A stretch of 64,000 nucleotides of DNA from an uncultured Clostridia bacterium (GTDB lineage: Bacteria; Bacillota; Clostridia; Oscillospirales; Acutalibacteraceae). Every line of letters begins with the position of its first letter. Position 1 is the stretch's first letter. Under the pieces are notes generated by a model that did no database searches, was not told the DNA's origin, and was given only the letters and a program-made list of their open reading frames with translations. Location of the stretch: contig CALBNX010000071.1 in NCBI GenBank assembly GCA_937896885.1, positions 6,565-70,564 on the forward strand. Reading direction: 5' to 3'. Both the position numbers and the translations under genes were made by a program. Positions 17,494 to 26,489 of this stretch are shown in pieces.

Positions 17494-18630
17494 ATGTTAC
17501 TTAAAAGAGTTTATGCAAAAGTAAATCTCGACAACATAAAAAAGAATATTGATGCTATTAAAGCACACTTGCCAGAAAATACTAACATTACAGGTATTGT
17601 TAAAGCAGATGCTTATGGTCATGGTGCAACAAAGGTTACTGAATTTCTTTGTGAGTTGGGCATAAACCGTTTTGGTGTTGCCACAATGCAAGAAGCACTT
17701 GACCTTAGAAATGATGGTGTAACTGCACCAATTCTCATTTTAGGTGAAACTTTTAGAGAAGAATTCAAAGTGGCTGTCCAACACAATATTGATTGCACCG
17801 TTTCCGATTATGATACTGCAAAGTTTTTTGCAGAAACTGCAAAGCAAATGGGTAAAACTGCAACTGTGCATATTAAAGTTGACACAGGTATGGGACGAAT
17901 TGGTTTTCAACCAAACGAGCAAAGCTATGAAGATATAAAGAAGATTTTTGCTCTTGACGGACTTTCTGTTGCAGGAATTTTCACTCACTTTGCTTGTGCT
18001 GATAATCCCGACAAAACATCTGCAGAAAAACAAAGAGAAAAATATCTTAAGCTTACAGACAAACTCATAGCGGACGGATATAATTTCAGACGACATATGT
18101 ATAACAGTGCCGCTGTTATGGAGTTAGACGGCTTTGTTGGTGACAGTGTCCGTTGTGGCATTATGATGTATGGTCTTTATCCATCAGAAGAAATGAGCCG
18201 TGATTTTATACTTTACCCTGCTATGGAATTAAAGAGCAGTATTTCTTTTGTGAAAGATGTCAGCAAAGGCTTTACTGTCAGCTATGGTTCAACATTTGTT
18301 GCGGATAAAGATATGAAGGTGGCAACTGTCCCCGTTGGCTATGCTGATGGTTACCCTCGTTACCTTTCAAATAAGGGCGAAGTTATTGTCAATGGTGTTC
18401 GTTGCAAAATAATCGGCAAAATCTGTATGGACCAATTTATGATTGATGCTTCAAATGTGCCGGACATTAAAGTCGGCGACGAGGTAACCCTTATGGGTAT
18501 TGACGGCAACGAAGTGATTACAGTTGAAGATTTGTCAGATTCAGAATACCGTTTCAATTATGAATTCTGTTGTCTTTTAAATAAAAGAGTCCCCCGTGTT
18601 TATATTAAAAACGGAGAACTGATTAAATAA
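17494..18630 (+). CDS. alr: Alanine racemase
   Basis: Interconverts L- and D-alanine for peptidoglycan, using PLP. The 378-aa protein has PLP lysine K37 in VKADAYGHG and the opposite catalytic tyrosine Y264 in TVSYGSTF. Conserved GMGRIGF and GYADGYPR are present and length is normal. GAGAAGG (17479-17485) lies upstream of the ATG. It is a single gene ending in a strong terminator. Confidence 0.96.
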   Translation: MLLKRVYAKVNLDNIKKNIDAIKAHLPENTNITGIVKADAYGHGATKVTEFLCELGINRFGVATMQEALDLRNDGVTAPILILGETFREEFKVAVQHNIDCTVSDYDTAKFFAETAKQMGKTATVHIKVDTGMGRIGFQPNEQSYEDIKKIFALDGLSVAGIFTHFACADNPDKTSAEKQREKYLKLTDKLIADGYNFRRHMYNSAAVMELDGFVGDSVRCGIMMYGLYPSEEMSRDFILYPAMELKSSISFVKDVSKGFTVSYGSTFVADKDMKVATVPVGYADGYPRYLSNKGEVIVNGVRCKIIGKICMDQFMIDASNVPDIKVGDEVTLMGIDGNEVITVEDLSDSEYRFNYEFCCLLNKRVPRVYIKNGELIK

Positions 18631-18636
18631 AATATT

Positions 18637-18668
18637 AAAAGGACTAAACCAAATGGTTTAGTCCTTTT
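18637..18668. terminator. Bidirectional terminator after alr
   Basis: A stem of about 14 bp (18637-18650 with 18655-18668) and a small AAAT loop, with T-runs available on both strands between convergent genes. Confidence 0.9.
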
Positions 18669-19208
18669 TTACAAGCACTGTGCGTACCCTTTACAATGTA
18701 ACATACAAAGATTTTTATCTGCTTCTGAAAGTTTTGGTTTAGCCATTCCCATGCAAAACACATATCCTAACACCAGCAACATAAGTTTGGCAATCAAACC
18801 TGCTTTTACTTTTTTTACCCTTACACGAATAGCCAAGCCCTCTTCATCATCCATAACCCACTTAACACTATCCCATGGGATAAGCTTAACGGGACGAATA
18901 ATCATAAAACAGAGCAAGTTGATACATACAAATGTATTCTTTATGCCTTCTGGCGTAATTTCAAATGGCTTACATTTATAAATAAAAACTATTTTCAAAA
19001 CAGAAAAAATTGTTGGTAAATATGCGAGCCACACTATCGAAAAAAGAGTAATCATAAGTGTTTTCCAAGCACCGTCTATTACTTCGCCATCTTCAAACGT
19101 TATTTCACCATTAGCAATCATAATTATGCCTTTTGGAATCATAAAAAATATTGCAAAACAAAGTGAAGAGATGAACCAAAAGCCCCATTTTAATTTGTAC
19201 TTAGTCAT
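18669..19208 (-). CDS. Small membrane protein with PH-like soluble half, unknown function
   Basis: I do not recognise the gene. The 179-aa product has a hydrophobic segment at residues 9-33, another at about 50-75, then a soluble domain (KPFEITPEGIKNTF...IPWDSVKWVMDDEEGLAIRV) and a third hydrophobic stretch near residue 138. The ITPEGI...I.W..I/V pattern is like bacterial PH-domain membrane proteins. A protein of similar plan is encoded at 63025-63588. GGGGT precedes the ATG. It has no clear operon partner: the upstream NUDIX unit ends at a weak hairpin. Confidence 0.7.
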   Translation of the reverse strand: MTKYKLKWGFWFISSLCFAIFFMIPKGIIMIANGEITFEDGEVIDGAWKTLMITLFSIVWLAYLPTIFSVLKIVFIYKCKPFEITPEGIKNTFVCINLLCFMIIRPVKLIPWDSVKWVMDDEEGLAIRVRVKKVKAGLIAKLMLLVLGYVFCMGMAKPKLSEADKNLCMLHCKGYAQCL

Positions 19209-19227
19209 AAATATACCCCAAACAACA

Positions 19228-19251
19228 ATGGCGCGAGAAAACCCACGCCAT
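19228..19251 (-). terminator. Weak hairpin after the NUDIX/export unit
   Basis: ATGGCG (19228-19233) pairs with CGCCAT (19246-19251) across a 12-base loop. There is no real T-run on the minus side, so termination would be inefficient. Confidence 0.4.
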
Positions 19252-19259
19252 ACATTTTT

Positions 19260-19754
19260 TTACATCTGGAAAAGTCCGTATGTAAGACCTGACATAATAA
19301 AGCCGGCAATAAGAACACCAAGCGCAATTATCGGAAGTGCTCGTTTAAAACGAATATCAAGAAGTGCTGCCATTAAAGCACCTGTCCAACCGCCTGTGCC
19401 AGGAAGTGGAATTGCAACAAAAAGAAGCAGTCCCCAAGATTTATATTTCAAGACTTTATCTTTATTCTTTGCTGTCTTTGCTTCAAGTTTTACAATAATC
19501 TTTTCAAAGAAACTCCAGCGACGAAGAAACTCGAAAATCTTTCTGATAAAGAGAATGATAAATGGAATGGGAAGCATATTGCCCACATAGCAAATCAAAA
19601 ATGCTTTGATAAATGGGATTTCCATAAGTCTTGCTGCTATCATACCGCCACGGCATTCAAGAATCGGACAAAGTGAAATCAAAAATGCAATTAACTCTTC
19701 TGGAACTTTATCTTGTAAGAAAGTCATAATTGCGTCAACTATTTGTTCAACCAT
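19260..19754 (-). CDS. Small multidrug-export-family membrane protein (COG2426)
   Basis: A 164-aa integral membrane protein of the poorly characterised family named small multidrug export protein. Visible family marks are the ELIAFLISLCPILECRGGMIAA segment, a central NMLPIPFIILFIRKIF helix with basic loop, and VAIPLPGTGGWTGAL in the second half. The start at 19754 has GGAGG upstream and overlaps the NUDIX gene by eight bases, so the two are translationally coupled. The family name comes from weak early evidence; transport of drugs should not be assumed. Confidence 0.85.
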   Translation of the reverse strand: MVEQIVDAIMTFLQDKVPEELIAFLISLCPILECRGGMIAARLMEIPFIKAFLICYVGNMLPIPFIILFIRKIFEFLRRWSFFEKIIVKLEAKTAKNKDKVLKYKSWGLLLFVAIPLPGTGGWTGALMAALLDIRFKRALPIIALGVLIAGFIMSGLTYGLFQM

Positions 19755-20481
19755 TTGCAACCTCCATCTTTTCGAGATATTCGTTTGCTTTTCTCAAAAG
19801 GAATTTATCATTAGGAAATTTAAGTGAATTCATTGCCTTATCAAAGCCCAACCACAAATACTCTTCAATTTCTTCACGCTGAATAATTGTATTTGTATCG
19901 TCAGTTGTTGCAAGGAAAATAATAACCTTTTTCTCAATTCTGCCTTGAATTGAATACTCTGATTTATATCTGAAATCAGGCAGAAAACGAATTCTTATTC
20001 CCGCTTCTTCAAGCACTTCACGATAAGCTGTTTCGTGCTCGTTTTCACCGCGTTCCATATGCCCTTTTGGGAAACCCCAGTTTGCGCTTCGCCTGTTTTT
20101 AATAAGCAAGAAGCGAACCTGACCGTTGATAATTCTATAAACGATTGCGCCACAAGAACACTCATAAAGACAAGAAATTTCACGCCTTTGTGTGCCATAA
20201 GCGAACTCGATAGCATCTTCGATTTCGTGAATTATATATCTTTTGCTTTTTGGTGCTACAACGAGCACAATTCCTTTATCATTTTTAATTGTTGCAATCA
20301 CTCGGCCTTCGAAAACTCGAACCTTGTGATTTACGCCCATAACAAATGCGCCTTTGACAGGAGAGTGTGGGTCAAGACCACTCTCAACAGTACCATAATT
20401 CAATTTAAAGGTTAAATTTCTTTCACTGTCAAAGGAGTTCATAGGATGAGTCACTCTCACCCTTACATATTTACCTAACAT
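19747..20481 (-). CDS. Pyrophosphatase-like domain fused to NUDIX hydrolase
   Basis: A 244-aa protein with two parts. Residues 1-95 (RVRVTHPMNSFD...LNYGTV...AFVMGVN...FEGRVIATI) match the small inorganic-pyrophosphatase-like module found in Clostridia. Residues ~105-244 form a NUDIX domain with an intact box: G, five residues, E, seven residues, then REVLEEAGI. NUDIX enzymes cleave nucleoside diphosphates linked to another moiety. ATG at 20481 is chosen because GGGAGA precedes it and because the -10 box lies across an earlier ATG at 20550. It heads an operon with the gene at 19260. Confidence 0.85.
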   Translation of the reverse strand: MLGKYVRVRVTHPMNSFDSERNLTFKLNYGTVESGLDPHSPVKGAFVMGVNHKVRVFEGRVIATIKNDKGIVLVVAPKSKRYIIHEIEDAIEFAYGTQRREISCLYECSCGAIVYRIINGQVRFLLIKNRRSANWGFPKGHMERGENEHETAYREVLEEAGIRIRFLPDFRYKSEYSIQGRIEKKVIIFLATTDDTNTIIQREEIEEYLWLGFDKAMNSLKFPNDKFLLRKANEYLEKMEVANG

Positions 20482-20541
20482 ATGTATCTTCTCCCGAAAA
20501 ATTGTTGATAATTTCATATCAACCGACTGTAACTGGGTATA

Positions 20542-20570
20542 ATTATACATAATTTGTGTCTATGTTTCAA
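20542..20570 (-). promoter_or_regulatory. Promoter of the NUDIX gene
   Basis: On the minus strand: TTGAAA (20565-20570), a 17-base spacer and TATAAT (20542-20547). Transcription would begin near 20535, which rules out the upstream start codon at 20550. Confidence 0.8.
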
Positions 20571-20646
20571 GTCATAACTTAAAAAATATAATTTTTACCT
20601 TTTCTGCTCTATTATTTTAATAAAATATATTGTGATTTTTCGTTGA

Positions 20647-20675
20647 TTGTTGTAAAATAAAAGGGATAATATAAT
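20647..20675 (+). promoter_or_regulatory. Promoter of the LCP gene
   Basis: TTGTTG (20647-20652), a 17-base spacer and TATAAT (20670-20675), about 20 bases before the coding start. Confidence 0.65.
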
Positions 20676-20696
20676 AGAATTAAGGAAGTGCAAATT

Positions 20697-21983
20697 TTGG
20701 CTGATAATCGTTTCAAAAATGATGAATTTGAAGATTTTTTCAGTAATTCAAGAAGTGCAGATGAATATGAAGATATTTATAGCTCTTCTGACGCAGAAAA
20801 CGAATACGAAGACATTTCTTCCTTTTCACTTGAGCAGGACGAAACATATGAAGAAGACTATGTCAGTGATAATTTCACAGTAAAATATAACAGCGCCGTC
20901 CAAAATCGTCGTCGTCAAGAAATTCAATATGAAGACATCAGTGATGTTTATAGCCGAATGGCACCGGAATCACGCCGTGAACAAAAAAGAAAAAATAAGA
21001 AAAATCACTCTGTAAGAAATGCTTTTCTTGTTTTCTTATGTATAGTTCTTGTGTTGGTTTCTTGTGTTGGTTTTTATGGTTACAATACTGTTAACAAGCT
21101 TCTCTCATCTTTTGACAGTACAGAGCAAATCATTGATAATGAATACATATCAGAATCTCTTCTTTATAGTGATGACGAACAAATCAATATCCTTTTGGTT
21201 GGTGTTGATGCAAGAGAAAATGATGTTGATTCCCGTTCAGATACAATGATGCTTGTAACTTTGGATAATAAAAATGGTGAAATCAAACTCACATCTTTTC
21301 TTCGTGACTCATATGTTGAAATTGCAGGTCGCAAAAAGAAAGAAAAACTAAATGCTGCATATTTCCGTGGCGGAATCCAGACTCTTATTGATACTCTTGA
21401 AATGAATTTCAAAGTTAGCATTCCATATTATGCAATCGTTGATTTTGAAATCTTCACAACTATTGTTGATGAATTAGGTGGCGTTAATGTAGATGTCACT
21501 GAAAAAGAGAGTAAATATTCAAAGCGTACAGAAACCACAGGAAAACTTGTTGTTATTGAAGCTGGTGAAGATATTCTTCTCAATGGTGAACAAGCATTAT
21601 GGTATAGTCGAATGCGCTATCTCGACTCTGACTTTATGAGAACACAAAGACAGAGAAAAGTCATCTCTGCTATTGTTGAAAAAACATTGCAACAAGATAT
21701 CGGGACAATGATTGGCTTAGCAGAGACAATTATTCCGTTGGTAAAAACAAATCTCAGTTCAAAAGAAATAATGAGTATTGGTGTTAAAGCTCTTTTGAAA
21801 CAGGCTTATTCATATCCTATTGTTCAACAGCAAATTCCTGCTGAAAACACATGGTCAAGCAAGAGCATTTCTGGTGTTGGCTCTTGTCTTGTGATGGATT
21901 TTGAAAAGAATGTGAAGATTATGCAAAACTTTCTTTCTGAAAAGCAAGTTGAAGAAGTTGAAACATCAACAGAAAAGAAATAA
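20697..21983 (+). CDS. LytR-CpsA-Psr (LCP) family cell-wall ligase
   Basis: Transfers undecaprenyl-linked glycopolymers to peptidoglycan outside the membrane. TTG at 20697 is preferred because AAGGA sits about ten bases upstream; a GTG at 20688 would overlap that site. The first ~100 residues are cytoplasmic, very acidic and rich in the repeated pattern YEDI. One transmembrane helix follows (FLVFLCIVLVLVSCVGFYGY). The LCP catalytic domain then runs from NILLVGVDAR with RSDTMML, the arginine motif SFLRDSYVEI, KLNAAY, and VDELGGVNVDV. The acidic repeat-rich tail is longer than usual. GH51 follows by 21 bases. Confidence 0.92.
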   Translation: MADNRFKNDEFEDFFSNSRSADEYEDIYSSSDAENEYEDISSFSLEQDETYEEDYVSDNFTVKYNSAVQNRRRQEIQYEDISDVYSRMAPESRREQKRKNKKNHSVRNAFLVFLCIVLVLVSCVGFYGYNTVNKLLSSFDSTEQIIDNEYISESLLYSDDEQINILLVGVDARENDVDSRSDTMMLVTLDNKNGEIKLTSFLRDSYVEIAGRKKKEKLNAAYFRGGIQTLIDTLEMNFKVSIPYYAIVDFEIFTTIVDELGGVNVDVTEKESKYSKRTETTGKLVVIEAGEDILLNGEQALWYSRMRYLDSDFMRTQRQRKVISAIVEKTLQQDIGTMIGLAETIIPLVKTNLSSKEIMSIGVKALLKQAYSYPIVQQQIPAENTWSSKSISGVGSCLVMDFEKNVKIMQNFLSEKQVEEVETSTEKK

Positions 21984-23504
<1,521 letters not shown>

Positions 23505-23555
23505 ATATAGTAAAATAATTTAGTATTATTTTGACCTTACGAAAAGAGTGATTTT

Positions 23556-24335
23556 ATGGCATCAAAATGTCCTAACTGTGGGCATAATTTAAAACTCTGG
23601 AATGTTAAAGCAGAGTGCCCAAAATGTGGCGCAAATATTCCAAACTTCCAATGGGAGCAAAGACTCGAGCAAGACTCTGACTTTGCTGAACACGCATTTG
23701 CGAAATTGCATTATAAAACTGCAAACTTCAAAAGCGCAACAGCGGGCTCAAAGCTTCGCATTGTTCGTCTTATTATGACATTTGCACCGCTTATTGCACT
23801 TGTTCTTCCACTTTACAAATTCACAATTACCATGCCTTTCTATACAGATACAAAAACTGTGTCTTTCTTGACATTCGTTCTTGACTATCTTCTCAAAACA
23901 GATATTGGTAGTGTCTTGAAACTTGCAGGTGGCGAAGTTCTTGGTCACGCAGCACTTATGGTTGTTGTGGCTTGTGCACTTCTTCTCTTGGCAGTTGTTT
24001 GCGGTGTTCTCAATTTTTTTGTTTTGCTTATTGCTGGTATTAAACTTAAATATATGTTCAATATTATTCTCAATGTGATAAGCACACTCTCTTGGGGATT
24101 GGCAGCAGTATTCTTTGTACAGTTCACAACAGCTTGCCAAACTCTCGGTGGTGGAATCATCACAGATTGCAGTCTTGGTTTTGGCTTTATCGTTGGATGT
24201 GTTCTTTTCTTGGTGAATGTTACTCTCAATGTGCTTGTTGGCAAGAGCCTTAAAAAGCAGATGCAAGAGCAACCATCAATGGAAAAATTCATTGAAAATG
24301 AAATTGCAGAGCTTCATGCACCAAAAGCAGAATAA
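23556..24335 (+). CDS. Zinc-ribbon membrane protein of unknown function
   Basis: Not recognised beyond its architecture. The 259-aa protein begins with a zinc ribbon (CPNCGHNLKLW...CPKCGANIP, residues 5-30). A soluble linker follows, then four to five hydrophobic segments from about residue 65 to 235 and a charged C-terminus. The start has only a weak site (AAGAGTG). It follows GH51 on the same strand by 51 bases with no terminator between, so it may share that transcript. No catalytic motif is visible; a sensor or scaffold role is possible. Confidence 0.75.
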   Translation: MASKCPNCGHNLKLWNVKAECPKCGANIPNFQWEQRLEQDSDFAEHAFAKLHYKTANFKSATAGSKLRIVRLIMTFAPLIALVLPLYKFTITMPFYTDTKTVSFLTFVLDYLLKTDIGSVLKLAGGEVLGHAALMVVVACALLLLAVVCGVLNFFVLLIAGIKLKYMFNIILNVISTLSWGLAAVFFVQFTTACQTLGGGIITDCSLGFGFIVGCVLFLVNVTLNVLVGKSLKKQMQEQPSMEKFIENEIAELHAPKAE

Positions 24336-24357
24336 AATCACTTACATATAACCTTAA

Positions 24358-24390
24358 ACCCCTTTCATATAATTGAAAGGGGTATTTTTT
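24358..24390 (+). promoter_or_regulatory. Terminator-like hairpin that contains the next gene's ribosome binding site
   Basis: ACCCCTTTCA (24358-24367) pairs with TGAAAGGGGT (24374-24383), followed by ATTTTTT. The right arm is also the only Shine-Dalgarno sequence (GAAAGGGG) for the ATG at 24391. It may terminate upstream transcripts, or hide the site when read through. Confidence 0.7.
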
Positions 24391-25149
24391 ATGAGATTTT
24401 TTGTTTTGAAACGACAGACACTATTACTTATTCTCTTCGCTATAATTGTCTTAATTGGTGGTTTAATTTTATTTACAGGACACATTGTTTCTGCTTCGTC
24501 ACCCACAAAGCAATTACCAATTTATGCAGTTGCAACCGACGAAAAGAAAATCGCAATCACCTTTGATGCGGCGTGGACTAATCAAGACACCGACCAACTG
24601 ATTGAAATACTAAAAAAGCACAATGCAAAAGCCACATTTTTTGTTGTTGGTGACTGGGCAAAGAGTTTCCCCGAAAGTGTAAAAACCTTTTATGACGCAG
24701 GGCATACAATAGCAAACCACTCTGACACTCACAAAGCTTTCTCAAAATGCTCACGAAAAGAAATTAAAGAAGAAATCGAAAACTGTAATGAAAAACTTGA
24801 AGGGATTATCGGTGAAAAAGTCACACTGCTCCGAGCACCATCAGGTGACTATACAAATCAAAGTATGGATGTTGCAAAATCACTTGGAATGTACACTATT
24901 CAATGGGATGTTGATTCTCTTGACTACCAAAAGCTATCCGTTGATGAGATTGTCAACAGGGTTGTTAGTCGTGTTACGAATGGCTCTATTGTGCTTTTTC
25001 ATAATGGCGTAGATAACACCGCGCCAGCTCTTGATAAAATTCTCACAGAGCTCTCAAAACAGGGTTATTCGTTTGTTTCGGTCAATGATTTGATTTATAA
25101 AGAAGATTATTACCTTGACCACACAGGGCGACAACATAAAACTGCATAA
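24391..25149 (+). CDS. Polysaccharide deacetylase (NodB domain, PdaA/PdaB-like)
   Basis: A membrane-anchored metal-dependent deacetylase acting on peptidoglycan or chitin-like polymers outside the cell. It is 252 aa from the ATG at 24391; GAAAGGGG is correctly spaced. Residues 10-34 form a signal anchor. The NodB domain shows the catalytic aspartate in TFDAAW, the metal histidines in HSDTH, the RAPSGDYT motif and FHNG near the end. The second D of the usual TFDDG is Ala. In spore formers such proteins modify cortex; that role is a guess. Confidence 0.9.
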   Translation: MRFFVLKRQTLLLILFAIIVLIGGLILFTGHIVSASSPTKQLPIYAVATDEKKIAITFDAAWTNQDTDQLIEILKKHNAKATFFVVGDWAKSFPESVKTFYDAGHTIANHSDTHKAFSKCSRKEIKEEIENCNEKLEGIIGEKVTLLRAPSGDYTNQSMDVAKSLGMYTIQWDVDSLDYQKLSVDEIVNRVVSRVTNGSIVLFHNGVDNTAPALDKILTELSKQGYSFVSVNDLIYKEDYYLDHTGRQHKTA

Positions 25150-25217
25150 AAAGTTTTTTGTAATTTTGTCTTATCATACAAAATTTGTGATTTTTGCTAC
25201 AAGTTTACTATTTTTTA

Positions 25218-25246
25218 TTGTAATCGACAGTTGTTTGTTGTACAAT
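25218..25246 (+). promoter_or_regulatory. Promoter of the phosphoribosyltransferase-like gene
   Basis: TTGTAA (25218-25223), a 17-base spacer and TACAAT (25241-25246), 32 bases before the ATG at 25279. Confidence 0.65.
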
Positions 25247-25278
25247 GTGAATATTAAAATATCCAAGGGGGAACTTTT

Positions 25279-25923
25279 ATGCCAACAACAAGCATTTCAA
25301 AAATCAAAACTCATCAGAAGAATTTGTATCTTCGTGTTGCAAAAGGTCATTTTGCAACAAGCAGTGCACACAGTAACTATTACATAGACGTTGCTGCACA
25401 AAAGTCCCGTCTTTCTGAGGCTAAAGCAGTTGCTCAGGAGATTTGCAAAAACCACAAATACAGTAACCAGATTATCGACACAATTCTTTGCCTTGATGGT
25501 ACTGAAGTTATTGCAACCTGCATTGCTGAAGAGCTTACAAAGAGCGACTATGTAAATATCAATGCTCACCAGACAATCTATATCGTTACACCTGAAGTTG
25601 TTAACGGCTCACAGATTATTTTCAGAGATAACATTGTGCCAATGATTAAAGACAAGCACGTGCTTATCACAGCGGTTTCTGTTGCATCTGGTAACACAGC
25701 AAAATCTGCTATTGATGCAATTAAATATTATGGTGGTGACGTGGTTGGTGTTGCATCAATCTTCGCAACATCACAAGAATGTGCAGGCTATGAAGTAAAT
25801 TCAGTATTTAATCCTAAAGACTTGCCAGATTATTTCAGCGTTCATTCTCACGAATGCCCACTCTGTAAAGAAGGCAAAAAAATCGACGCACTCATTAACT
25901 GCCACGGATATTCAAAGTTATAA
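25279..25923 (+). CDS. Orotate-phosphoribosyltransferase-like protein with altered PRPP loop
   Basis: A type I phosphoribosyltransferase fold, 214 aa. The substrate-side segment DTILCLDGTEVIATCIAEEL is PRTase-like, and the PRPP-binding strand-loop is HVLITAVSVASGNTAKSA. The usual pair of acidic residues of that motif (as in VDDVxTTG) is replaced by Ala-Val, while the S/T-G-x-T phosphate loop survives. The C-terminus adds HSHECPLCKEGKKID, a possible metal or cluster site. GGGGGAA precedes the ATG. It may bind rather than convert its ligand. It is monocistronic. Confidence 0.75.
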   Translation: MPTTSISKIKTHQKNLYLRVAKGHFATSSAHSNYYIDVAAQKSRLSEAKAVAQEICKNHKYSNQIIDTILCLDGTEVIATCIAEELTKSDYVNINAHQTIYIVTPEVVNGSQIIFRDNIVPMIKDKHVLITAVSVASGNTAKSAIDAIKYYGGDVVGVASIFATSQECAGYEVNSVFNPKDLPDYFSVHSHECPLCKEGKKIDALINCHGYSKL

Positions 25924-25942
25924 TTCAATATTTCGGCCAAAC

Positions 25943-25971
25943 AAAAGCAGGACTTTAAAAGTCCTGCTTTT
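25943..25971. terminator. Bidirectional terminator
   Basis: A near-perfect palindrome AAAAGCAGGACTTT / AAAGTCCTGCTTTT between convergent genes, with T-runs on both strands. Confidence 0.88.
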
Positions 25972-25989
25972 TGGTTTGTGGATGAATAA

Positions 25990-26475
25990 TTATTTTGTTT
26001 CAACCCGTTTCATTTGTGAGAATTTTTCACCCCAAGAGTTTGCCCAAGACTCACAATAGAGTTTATAATATGAAATATTATTCTTCTCTCTGTATTTTGC
26101 AAACACATTGCACCATATTGCAGAAGGAATTGCGATTATCGGATAATAAAGTGGTCCTAAAAGCAAGCATTGCCAAGTGTGACCATATTCGTGAATTCTT
26201 GTGTTATATGTCCATTCTTTATTGGGATGGTCTGCTCTCATAAAGATAAAGAGTCCCATTGAAAGTCCGCCCTGTTTCCAAGGCATATAAACGATATTTG
26301 CATAGCCGAATTTCTGGTGTTTATAGCCCAAAATCTTTGTGCATATAAGATAAGCAATTCCGCCAACAATATTTACTGAAAAGCCCCAAGTCCATTGAAT
26401 GAGATAAAAGAAAATGTCAAAAAGTCTGCTTCTTTTTACTGTTGGTTCAGTTTGGTTAATATCAATTTTATCCAT
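25990..26475 (-). CDS. Membrane protein with HEYGH zinc-peptidase-like motif
   Basis: The name is unknown. The 161-aa protein starts at 26475, where GGGGGA lies eight bases upstream; this site overlaps the end of the transporter gene. A hydrophobic stretch at 20-50 precedes a soluble part with H95-E96-Y97-G98-H99, an HExxH zinc signature, followed by WQCLLLGPLYYP. A second helix is at about 105-125, and C-E142-SWANSWG supplies a possible third ligand. Similar short HEYGH membrane proteins exist in gut Bacteroidetes and Clostridia. Proteolysis is unproven. It is co-transcribed with a GPH symporter. Confidence 0.72.
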   Translation of the reverse strand: MDKIDINQTEPTVKRSRLFDIFFYLIQWTWGFSVNIVGGIAYLICTKILGYKHQKFGYANIVYMPWKQGGLSMGLFIFMRADHPNKEWTYNTRIHEYGHTWQCLLLGPLYYPIIAIPSAIWCNVFAKYREKNNISYYKLYCESWANSWGEKFSQMKRVETK

Positions 26476-26489
26476 AATTAAATCCCCCA

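Noticed and set aside
20482..20550. N-terminal extension of the NUDIX protein from ATG 20550
   Set aside because: A TTGAAA-N17-TATAAT promoter overlaps this start codon, so it would not be transcribed.
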